From Alphaproteobacteria bacterium (GTDB lineage Bacteria > Pseudomonadota > Alphaproteobacteria > Bin95): a stretch of 27,794 nt of DNA. The stretch is from assembly GCA_022822125.1 (NCBI GenBank), contig JAJECF010000029.1:1-27794 (forward strand), in the 5' to 3' direction. The notes beneath the pieces are model-generated. The model was not told the origin of the DNA. It was given only the letters and a program-made list of their open reading frames with translations, and made no database searches. The translations under genes were made by a program, and so were the position numbers. Numbering within the stretch: position 1 is the stretch's first letter; each line of letters begins with the position of its first letter. Below are positions 16,304 to 23,486 of the stretch, in pieces.

Positions 16304-16600
16304 ATGAATAAGTCGGAACTGGGTGAGCGCCTCGCAGACAGGACTGGAATGACGAAAGCCGCTGCCAAGGATGCGGTGGACGGCATGTTCGAGGTGATCG
16401 GCGAAGCCCTGGCGAATGGCGAGGAGGTACGAATCTCGGGCTTCGGCACTTTCGGAACCAGGGAGCGTCCCGCACGCACCGCGCGCAACCCCCGCACGGG
16501 CGAGCCTTTCTCCATCGCCGCCTCCATCGCCGCCTCCACTGTCCCCGTGTTCAAGGCGGGTGCGACGCTCAGGAAGGCCGTGGGCGGCGGAGCCTCATGA
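16304..16600 (+). CDS. HU-family DNA-binding protein with internal duplication
   Basis: This 98-aa protein starts MNKSELGERLADRTGMTKAA and has the HU/IHF core VRISGFGTFGTRERPARTAR, NPRTGEPFSIAAS and PVFKAGATLRKAV. HU proteins bend DNA and often serve as cofactors in recombination. A 12-bp tandem duplication (16511-16534) adds the residues SIAA at the end of the DNA-binding arm, so the protein is a few residues longer than usual. GGGAG lies upstream of the chosen ATG; the longer frame from 16220 is not needed. It may be an element-encoded cofactor for the recombinase (inference). Confidence 0.92.
   Translation: MNKSELGERLADRTGMTKAAAKDAVDGMFEVIGEALANGEEVRISGFGTFGTRERPARTARNPRTGEPFSIAASIAASTVPVFKAGATLRKAVGGGAS
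16511..16534 (+). repeat. 12-bp tandem duplication in the HU gene
   Basis: TCCATCGCCGCC is present twice head-to-tail and stays in frame. Removing one copy restores the standard HU spacing GEPFSIAASTVPVFKAG. Confidence 0.9.
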
Positions 16601-16866
16601 TCCGCCGACGAAGCTGGAAACCCGACAGGGCCGGACAATGAGGGTCACGATGTCGAATTCGCGCGCTTGCGACACGATGACGGATGTCACCGCATGCCTT
16701 ACCGTCCGATGCAGAGACTTCAGCGAAAACAAGGGCTTCGGCAGCCCCAAGGCACTCCAGCCTGGTCAGCGTGACAGAACCGGCAGAAATATTGACATAA
16801 CCACCAAGGCTACCCGACGAAAACCGCACCCATTCGTATGCGAGAGTATATGCTGCACATATTGAG

Positions 16867-19800
16867 TTAAACACTCCCCTCTGCCCGCTTGTCGGTTCTC
16901 TTTCTACTTCTCATGTCGGCCAACAGCCTTTTCTTCCTTAATTGCTCCCGTTCAGAGACTCCTATCAACTTTACTTTTGCTGCCAAGTCGCCAATTATAC
17001 CCCCATAAAACTCCTTTTGCTCCTCCGATACTGAATATCCCAAATATTTGTGCTTAAGTCGCGCTAGGGAACAGGTTTGAAGAATCAGCTCGTCCGTCCC
17101 CTCTAAGCTATCAACAAACGCTCTTCTGTTACGAAGACCCGGAACCTCCAGAACCAAATGCCTAGCCAAAAATCTTACGATTTCGCTCTCATCATGAAGC
17201 AGCTCTCGATATACCGGCGCGAGTTGCGCATTATTCATGTGCTCGACAATCATTCCGGCTACTGTCGATGGCGCATTCACCTTGAACTCCTTCCGAGCCT
17301 TCTCTACATCCACTCCCGCTAATGGATAAACATAAACCACGCCCCCATGATAGTGAACCACCTTGTTGCCCACTGACTCTCTCTTCGCCGCCAAACTTTT
17401 TATAAACAGCTCCGCTGACCCTGCTGCTTTCCTCAAATGCCGGATCTTATCACTTCCCGACAGTCCCCCGCTGTGCTTGACCAACTGGAAATACGTTCGT
17501 ATCGCCACCAGCCACCGTGCTTCCAACTCCTTTACGGTAACCCGCTGCAACACTCCCCTGTTTCTCTCCACGCCCCGTAGGTCCGCCGACAACGCGTGAT
17601 TCATAGACCCTTCTGTTGGCTCTGCCTCCAACGCCGCCGTCGCCGCGTCGTCCCTTTGTTCGCGATCATCGACTGCGTTCTCCTTCAGCATATTGCGCCA
17701 CTCGTCCTCAAGCTCCACTCCCTCCTGCCTGTACCTTTCCACTATCTCCGCTTCCAATCTGGTCACCCTGTCGAACGTGTCATTCAACAATCGGGCATTG
17801 TCCACCCCCTCTAGTTCGCCATAAAATACCAATTCCCTAAAGTTTCTGAAGAAAGCTTCTTCCGCTGCAATAAGCCCGTACACCTCCTGATTAAGGTTCA
17901 TCTCCTTTGCCACAAAGTAGGTAAACAAATAGTCCGCGCGAAACGTTATCCACTCTCCTTGTTGTAGCAATATTCCTTTCTGCGTGAATTCCTCTAGTAA
18001 TCCCTTTGGCAACTCCAACAACCGTTCGGTTGAATAATTTAAGCAAATGTCTTTCCAAAAAGATGTAGAGATCACCGCTTGCCCTGAAGTCGCAAATTGT
18101 CCCGCCACATAGGCCAGAAATGTTACCTTGTCGCTCGAATTAAAGGCGCCCTCTACCACATCCTCCCATTCAAACCGACCCAGCAAGCATTCCACGTAGC
18201 GGTCAATCAATCGTGCTCTATTTATTGGACGAAATTCAGGGCTCTGCTTTAACGTCTCAACCAATACGGAGACAGCGCTCGGGTAAACGGGCTCATTCAT
18301 CTGTTTAAAGCTTGATACCACTCTTGCCAAAATTTGCTGCCTCTCCTGAGCACTGGCGTCAGGCCTTTGACTGCGAACTAGCTCCCCTATCTCTTCCACA
18401 TCGAATTCCACCATCTCAAATATCGTATCCTTCGAGGGATCCAGCACCATATGCTCATCCTCCGCGGACCCCGCCCGCAAAAGACCCCCGTCTGCGGCAC
18501 AGAAGAACACCGTCGAGCACTTAGGAAAATATCTATCCATCGTACGAATTACAGATCTAAAGTGTTCAACCTCCGGTAAACCAATTTGGTCAAAGATGTA
18601 CAACAATGCGCCATCGTTGGCTAGCGCTTCGACTTCGCGATGGGTAAAGGGCATGGGTGAAGTTCGGGTGGCCTCCCTGAGTAGCGTGGCTCGATTTATG
18701 GTTAATTTATCCAGATTTACGTAAATGGGGACAGCCTTGTACGAATCCGGATGTTCGGCAACATGTTTGGAAAATATAAAAGCAGCGCTAGTTAATCCAG
18801 AATCTTGTGGGCCAATAATAAATTGCCGGGAGACGCCGGGAGATAGTGCAGCGCATATAGGCTGAGAGTGGTGATGTGAGCCTTCGGGATGATCGGCCTT
18901 GACCCGGGCAACCCTGGGTTCTATTAATTGATGACGAGATTTGCTCTTGGAAATGAAATTGGTCTCGTACCAGTTGCTAAAGTCTATCGGGCCATTACTC
19001 TTTAGGCGCCGAAGTAGTTCAGACGAGTTGTTAGTCTTGATGTGGTGCCAATGCGCTCGATCATCAGGGGTGGGGTATTTTACGCCGCCAGAGGAAAGGT
19101 CTTCTCCGGGTATGAAGGAATCACGGGACGGGGAGTAGCACCGATAAATTATTTCAGTTCGCTTATGCGCCGAATCCACATTGATTATGGAATAGGCGTT
19201 AGATCCCAGTGAGTTGTCAGACTGTACGGCCGGAGAATGAACGAACAAGCAAGAGCCAGCATTGAAATAACCGGAAATGGCCGCCGGATTATGGTTATGC
19301 CCAAACAAAGCAAGATCAAAATTTGCAGTGATAAAGTTCTCTAAGGATTGACGTACGTCTTCATCAATCCAGTCAAGGGGGTGGTGGGTCATGAAGATCT
19401 TAAATCTGTCACTCGACAAAGCCTTGGACAAGTCTTCGCAAATGGGGGGATCAATGCGTAAATGACCGCGATCTGTTTCTCCTGGATTTCTTCGATAGGA
19501 AAGCCAAGTTGAATTTAGTGAAGCAAGAGAGAAATGTGGATTATTGTCGACGAAACCAAAATAGTTTTCTTCTTGGTTAGGGCAAATGAGGTCCGCCAAA
19601 GCGCGATAGTTGTCCAGTGGGTCAAAATTGAAGAATGGGTTATTGGGATTTGCATTTCCATTGGCTTGGTATAGGTATGTCATAGATTTGTCGCGGAATA
19701 TGGCATCGCATTGTGCAGCGGAGGCAACTCCCTGCTGAATGTCGTGATTTCCTGGTGTCAAGTAAATGGCGGATGCGTAGTTCAACAAGGGATCAAAAAA

Positions 19801-19986
19801 TTCGTCTAAAAGTATGCCATAAAGGTCTTGATCTCCTGCGGATACGAGGTCTCCGGAAAATGTGATGTAGAATGGACGGGTGGATGCAACTGCGAGGATA
19901 TCGTCTCGTAATAGGCGAAGTCGGTGAAGAGAAGGATGGTTGTGCTGGAAGTGTAGGTCGCTGATGTGAATCAGAGAGAAGATCAT
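16867..19986 (-). CDS. Calcineurin-like metallophosphoesterase fused to a degenerate STAND/NACHT-like module
   Basis: This 1039-aa protein begins with a metallophosphoesterase domain (1-280) that has all its metal ligands: D10 and H12 (SDLHF), GD 45-46, GNHD 79-82, H201/H202 (THHPLDW) and GHNH 229-232. From about 385 a NTPase-like region starts. The Walker A position reads GPQDSGLT (392-399), with Leu for the catalytic Lys. Walker B is LLYIFDQIG (461-469) without the usual second acid. A winged-helix-like FRADYLFTYFVAKE follows near residue 700, and the C-terminus is helical. The gene is clearly AT-richer than its flanks. Metallophosphoesterase-STAND fusions are predicted immune effectors; here the phosphoesterase would act on nucleic acid or nucleotides (inference). 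Confidence 0.8.
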   Translation of the reverse strand: MIFSLIHISDLHFQHNHPSLHRLRLLRDDILAVASTRPFYITFSGDLVSAGDQDLYGILLDEFFDPLLNYASAIYLTPGNHDIQQGVASAAQCDAIFRDKSMTYLYQANGNANPNNPFFNFDPLDNYRALADLICPNQEENYFGFVDNNPHFSLASLNSTWLSYRRNPGETDRGHLRIDPPICEDLSKALSSDRFKIFMTHHPLDWIDEDVRQSLENFITANFDLALFGHNHNPAAISGYFNAGSCLFVHSPAVQSDNSLGSNAYSIINVDSAHKRTEIIYRCYSPSRDSFIPGEDLSSGGVKYPTPDDRAHWHHIKTNNSSELLRRLKSNGPIDFSNWYETNFISKSKSRHQLIEPRVARVKADHPEGSHHHSQPICAALSPGVSRQFIIGPQDSGLTSAAFIFSKHVAEHPDSYKAVPIYVNLDKLTINRATLLREATRTSPMPFTHREVEALANDGALLYIFDQIGLPEVEHFRSVIRTMDRYFPKCSTVFFCAADGGLLRAGSAEDEHMVLDPSKDTIFEMVEFDVEEIGELVRSQRPDASAQERQQILARVVSSFKQMNEPVYPSAVSVLVETLKQSPEFRPINRARLIDRYVECLLGRFEWEDVVEGAFNSSDKVTFLAYVAGQFATSGQAVISTSFWKDICLNYSTERLLELPKGLLEEFTQKGILLQQGEWITFRADYLFTYFVAKEMNLNQEVYGLIAAEEAFFRNFRELVFYGELEGVDNARLLNDTFDRVTRLEAEIVERYRQEGVELEDEWRNMLKENAVDDREQRDDAATAALEAEPTEGSMNHALSADLRGVERNRGVLQRVTVKELEARWLVAIRTYFQLVKHSGGLSGSDKIRHLRKAAGSAELFIKSLAAKRESVGNKVVHYHGGVVYVYPLAGVDVEKARKEFKVNAPSTVAGMIVEHMNNAQLAPVYRELLHDESEIVRFLARHLVLEVPGLRNRRAFVDSLEGTDELILQTCSLARLKHKYLGYSVSEEQKEFYGGIIGDLAAKVKLIGVSEREQLRKKRLLADMRSRKRTDKRAEGSV

Positions 19987-20436
19987 GGGTATCTGGACTC
20001 CGGACGCTGGCGGCGGAGTGTACAGGCTGTCAGGCTGACGGCAAGACCTCGTCCCAGGCTGTGCTCGGCCTCACTCGCATTGTGGGGTGATGTGGGCGCG
20101 GCAGTAACATCCGTCGTGTCGAGCAGGTGCCGGTACGAAGCGGAAACGCCTCACCTCGTTGCGGAGGATGGTGTCTTGTTCAAGGCGCGAGAATGGTCAA
20201 TCACCAGCAAAGCTTTCAATTGTGACACTACAAGTAGGCAGGCAGCTATCAACTCCAGGTCATCCCGAGCGCTTCCGCTATCGGGTCAACAGGCTGACCG
20301 CCCTGAGTGACGCTGGACTTGGCAGGAGAACTTCCTCTGTCTCTGCGCTCACCGGACGGCGGTTCTGTAATCGTCAGCAACGATAACTGCAAGGCCGGCG
20401 AGAGCCGGCGCGCTACGGTTTGGTGCTTAGATTGGG
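19987..20436. other. Gene-free region upstream of the metallophosphoesterase gene
   Basis: These 450 bases of intermediate GC form the edge of the AT-rich pocket and must hold the promoter of the minus-strand gene starting at 19986. GGAG lies about 12 bases before that start. A GCCGGC-GAGA-GCCGGC hairpin with a GNRA-type tetraloop is at 20394-20409. I see no convincing gene and no clear -35/-10 pair. Confidence 0.5.
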
Positions 20437-20670
20437 GTGGGATCAGCTGTACTCGGCAGGATCGCGGGGCTGCGGCTGCGCAACGGCACGCTCATCGCGA
20501 AGGTGTCGCGGGACGGCCGAGCGGAGCAGGCCAGGGTGAAGGGCGGCGAGGCCTTCGACCCGGAGCGAAGCGCCCTGGATATCTTGATACCGTTGGACGG
20601 CATCCCGCCCAGCGGCATCGTCAGGGTCGCAAGCCTGTACGTCATCTCCGCCCCGCGTCAGCGGCCCTGA
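20437..20670 (+). CDS. Small protein of unknown function (77 aa)
   Basis: The frame from GTG 20437 has strong third-position G/C bias and a balanced composition: RLRNGTLIAKVSRDGRAEQA, ALDILIPLDGIPPSGIVRVA. This looks like a compact beta-rich fold. An in-frame TAG lies three codons upstream, and no good ribosome-binding site is seen, so it may be an N-terminally truncated remnant of a longer gene. No family is recognised. It converges on the gene ending at 20715. Confidence 0.5.
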   Translation: MGSAVLGRIAGLRLRNGTLIAKVSRDGRAEQARVKGGEAFDPERSALDILIPLDGIPPSGIVRVASLYVISAPRQRP

Positions 20671-20714
20671 GGGCAGGAGAGCGCCGCGATCGGGGAGCAG
20701 CGGCCTCCTTCGGC

Positions 20715-20996
20715 TCAGTGCATCGAACCGCCGAAGCGCTCGGGCGGCGTATCGGCAGAGCCGGCGGTCCAGTCGAGCAACTGGCGCAGGACGGCGAGAT
20801 CGGCGTGCTGCAGGAACACCGCCACGCGCGGTGATGCCAGATCCTCGCCGGACGCCCGCCGGGCCTCGGCAAATGTGATCTTCGCCCCGCCCGGATGAGG
20901 CGAGACATAGACCTTGTTGGCGAAGACCGCCGGCGTTTCGGCAATCCGGGCTTCTTCCTCCGCAGACGCCGACTGCGGCGCGTCCGGCTGGGTCAT
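20715..20996 (-). CDS. Small protein of unknown function (93 aa)
   Basis: ATG 20996 is preceded by GGAG at six bases, which selects it over the TTG four codons upstream. After an acidic start the protein reads FANKVYVSPHPGGAKITFAE, then ASPRVAVFLQHADLAVLRQL. A strand-rich half with a PGG turn is followed by a helix. The pattern is reminiscent of small DUF3467-like proteins, but I cannot confirm it. It ends ERFGGSMH. It lies 127 bp downstream of the cold-shock protein gene on the same strand, so co-transcription is possible. Confidence 0.7.
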   Translation of the reverse strand: MTQPDAPQSASAEEEARIAETPAVFANKVYVSPHPGGAKITFAEARRASGEDLASPRVAVFLQHADLAVLRQLLDWTAGSADTPPERFGGSMH

Positions 20997-21123
20997 GCGC
21001 TTCTCCAATACGGTATTGCCCCTATATCAGGCCCGGTTGCTTGCAATCCGCAGCTCCCGGACATCGGACTTCAGCAACCAGATGCACTTGCTGGCCGTCA
21101 CCTCCACCGGATGCGCGACCGGC

Positions 21124-21981
21124 TCAGAGCGGCTCGATCTCCGCCGCCTGGAGCCCGCGCGGCACGCTTTCCGCGCGGACCAAGACGCGCTGGCCCGGCT
21201 CCATGTCGGTCATGCCGGATCGAAACACGATGCTGGAATGCACGAACACCTCGCGGCCGCCGGCGTCCGGCACGACGAAGCCGAACCCACGCGCCGGGTC
21301 GAAGAACTTGACGGTCGCGGGCAACTCCACGACGGCGGAGGTCGAAGCGCCGGGCTGCTGAACCGGGTACCCGTCGTCGAAGGGCCGGCTGCGTTCCGCG
21401 GGGCCGTGCCCGGCCGCCGGTGGATCGACGGCGAGGATGCGCGACACCTGAGGGCCCCTGTCGCCGGGCGCGATCTCGCAGGTCACAACGGCGCCCTGGG
21501 GCAGCGTATCCCGGCCGGACGCCTCGACGGCGCTGAGGTGGCAGAACACGTCCGGCGAGCCGTCCTCGGGCTCCAGGAAGCCGTAACCCTTCATCGGCAT
21601 GAACCATTTCACCAGCGCTGTGACCCGCCGCCCGGCGCCGGCTTCCGCAGGGGCGGCCCGGGCGATGCCGGGTCCGGCGGCCATGCGGCCGTTGCCGGCT
21701 ACAGGGGCGAAAGACGCCGTCATGGGCGTTGCCGTGGAAAAATCGACGGCGAGAATCCGCGAAACCTCCGGACCGCGCCGAGCCCGGACGGTCTCGCACT
21801 CGACCGTCGCTCCGGCCAGAAGCGTGTCGAGCCCCACCGCCGCCAGAGCCGTGTCACGGCAGTAGATGTCGGGCGAGCCGTCTTCTGGAACGAGGAAACC
21901 GTATGCCTTCGCCGGATTGTACCATTTGACCGTCGCGGAAATGCGCGCGCCGGCGCCGGGGTTCGAATATGGACTGCTCAT
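21124..21981 (-). CDS. Triple cold-shock-domain protein
   Basis: This 285-aa protein contains three cold-shock domains, at about 14-80, 119-186 and 220-284, joined by flexible Ala/Pro/Gly linkers. Each has the TVKW/F start and an RNP1-like motif: KAYGFLVPEDG, KGYGFLEPEDG and RGFGFVVPDAG. The RNP2-like motifs are DIYCR, DVFCH and EVFVH. Only the third is close to canonical; the first has lost the histidine and most aromatics. Cold-shock domains bind single-stranded RNA or DNA. Single and double versions are common in alphaproteobacteria; a triple version is unusual. The gene is divergent from the HTH gene at 22115. Confidence 0.92.
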   Translation of the reverse strand: MSSPYSNPGAGARISATVKWYNPAKAYGFLVPEDGSPDIYCRDTALAAVGLDTLLAGATVECETVRARRGPEVSRILAVDFSTATPMTASFAPVAGNGRMAAGPGIARAAPAEAGAGRRVTALVKWFMPMKGYGFLEPEDGSPDVFCHLSAVEASGRDTLPQGAVVTCEIAPGDRGPQVSRILAVDPPAAGHGPAERSRPFDDGYPVQQPGASTSAVVELPATVKFFDPARGFGFVVPDAGGREVFVHSSIVFRSGMTDMEPGQRVLVRAESVPRGLQAAEIEPL

Positions 21982-22114
21982 GCCGAATGGCTTTCCCCAC
22001 GGGGCGGAAGTTCGTATCGATAGGCCTTTCTAACGCTCGCGCCGAGGGCGGTGAAGGACTTCGGGCGCCGATGGCGGATCGGACCGGGCGGGAGGGAGGA
22101 AAGGGAGGCGGGTC

Positions 22115-22555
22115 ATGGCCCGAATGCCGCGAAGCGGCAAGAGCCCGCGGCAGGCGCCGGGCGCGGCCTCCGCTGGCTTCGGTATCGACCGCCAGGCGAA
22201 GACGTCCGGGGTCGCCCTGCCGGCCGATCTGGACCGGTCCCTGCGCCTGCTGGACAATGCCCAGCTCGACCGGCTGACGAAGGCGGTGGCCGGCGAGGTC
22301 CGGCGGCGCCGACGCAGTGCGCCGGACAATCCATCGGTGGGGGGCCGGTCCGCAAAACACGTTCCGGCGAAAGCGGCGCGCGCAAAGCCCGACAAGCCGG
22401 CCATGGTGACCGCTGGACAGGAACGGTTGATCCTCGCCGCCTGGGTGGCGGGCCTCAAGCCGGCGGCGATCGCAAAGGAGGTCAGGGTCTCGCGGTCGAC
22501 GGTGCAGCATGTTATCAACGGCGCGCAACGCGACCGTCGCAGGACGGAGCGATAG
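22115..22555 (+). CDS. Helix-turn-helix DNA-binding protein
   Basis: This 146-aa basic protein starts at ATG 22115 after GGGAGG. Residues 36-66 form an amphipathic helix pair (LPADLDRSLRLLDNAQLDRL). A basic, flexible linker follows. Residues 103-136 form a homeodomain-like HTH: RLILAAWVAGLKPAAIAKEV, RVSRSTVQHVINGAQR. The second part resembles the HTH of resolvases and sigma-like regulators. No wider family is recognised. It is divergent from the cold-shock gene, 133 bp apart, and precedes the NYN-NACHT pocket by 275 bp. Confidence 0.72.
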   Translation: MARMPRSGKSPRQAPGAASAGFGIDRQAKTSGVALPADLDRSLRLLDNAQLDRLTKAVAGEVRRRRRSAPDNPSVGGRSAKHVPAKAARAKPDKPAMVTAGQERLILAAWVAGLKPAAIAKEVRVSRSTVQHVINGAQRDRRRTER

Positions 22556-22830
22556 ATGGTCGAGGGTCACAGGCGGTCAGATATGCCCTGGAGATTGGAC
22601 GCGAGTGCTTCCGCCACGAAGACCGGTCCCGGACTGCTACCCGCCGGCCAAAGGCATGGAACTTTGCCACACCTTGCCTTCGGGACGCTTGCGAGGAATC
22701 GAACCGGGCGAAGTGACAAAACAAGCAGAAATGCGCTTGAGGGGTATACGGCAGTGCTTTTCCCAGCCAAATTCACGGCAGCCACCGATACCTTGCTTCA
22801 GAATGAAACCAATTAACCGATTCTTCCCTT

Positions 22831-23484
22831 ATGCCTGTTGTGCCCTGTTCTCGCACCACACTCCACTCCGTCACAGCATTTGTTGACTGGAATTCCCAGA
22901 TGTACAACGCACATGCTCATCATCTAGACCCACTCGCTAAAGCGCAGCTTACATTGCAGGCCACCACTACTACAATTACGAAGTTATTGCTGTCGGAATG
23001 TCCTGCGAACAAATATCATGTTGTACTGCGCCTATATCACGGCTGGCACAAGGGGTGGCAACCAACAGAGAATTTTAAGGCAATATTGCAAATAGCTTCC
23101 GATCCATATTTTCCGAGAAACTATACCACTAAGAACGTTTCCTTTGCCCCAGGTATCGAGTATGGCCACATTCTACTTTCCGCATTATCCAGCCGTCAGC
23201 ATCGTTTCCCGCCAAACCACCTTGCCAACACGCTGCGCCAGAGAGACCGCCAATCACCGCCGGAAGAAAATATGGTTGACACTGCTTTGGCCGCAGATCT
23301 TCTACATTGGGCACGGGAATCTCCGACTGATTGGGCGCTCGTTATGGCAGAGGACGATGATATCGTTCCTCCAGTTTTTGTGGCAGAGGCCTGGATACAC
23401 CGACGCGGCGGTAAGCTGATGCTTGCCAGAAAGAGAAAATCCACGCAATATTTAAAAACAGATGGCTTACTAAGGAGTTGGTGA
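22831..23484 (+). CDS. NYN/PIN-like nuclease, partner of the NACHT protein
   Basis: This 217-aa protein fits the NYN (PIN-like) ribonuclease pattern. D19 lies in TAFVDWNSQ, then HVVLRLYHGWHKGW, then EENMVDTALAADLLHWA with D150 and D156. The last acidic cluster is WALVMAEDDDIVPPV (174-177). These acids would hold the catalytic metal ion, so an RNA- or DNA-cleaving effector is expected. The stop lies two bases before the NACHT start, so the two are almost certainly translated together. The start has no strong ribosome-binding site. The gene is AT-richer than the backbone. Recognition is by motif order only. Confidence 0.78.
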   Translation: MPVVPCSRTTLHSVTAFVDWNSQMYNAHAHHLDPLAKAQLTLQATTTTITKLLLSECPANKYHVVLRLYHGWHKGWQPTENFKAILQIASDPYFPRNYTTKNVSFAPGIEYGHILLSALSSRQHRFPPNHLANTLRQRDRQSPPEENMVDTALAADLLHWARESPTDWALVMAEDDDIVPPVFVAEAWIHRRGGKLMLARKRKSTQYLKTDGLLRSW

Positions 23485-23486
23485 CC

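Noticed and set aside
16639..16865. Short plus-strand frame with ENKGFG resembling a cold-shock motif
   Set aside because: Only six residues match; the rest has no cold-shock features and the codon bias is poor.
14860..20735. Shared 17-mer TGCATCGAACCGCCGAA at about 14863 and 20718
   Set aside because: The flanking sequence shows no further similarity. In the second place it is the end of a coding sequence. A chance match in GC-rich DNA is plausible.
22690..22710. tRNA T-loop-like text on the minus strand (GGTTCGATTCC)
   Set aside because: The flanking bases do not form a T-stem and no anticodon or acceptor arms can be found.
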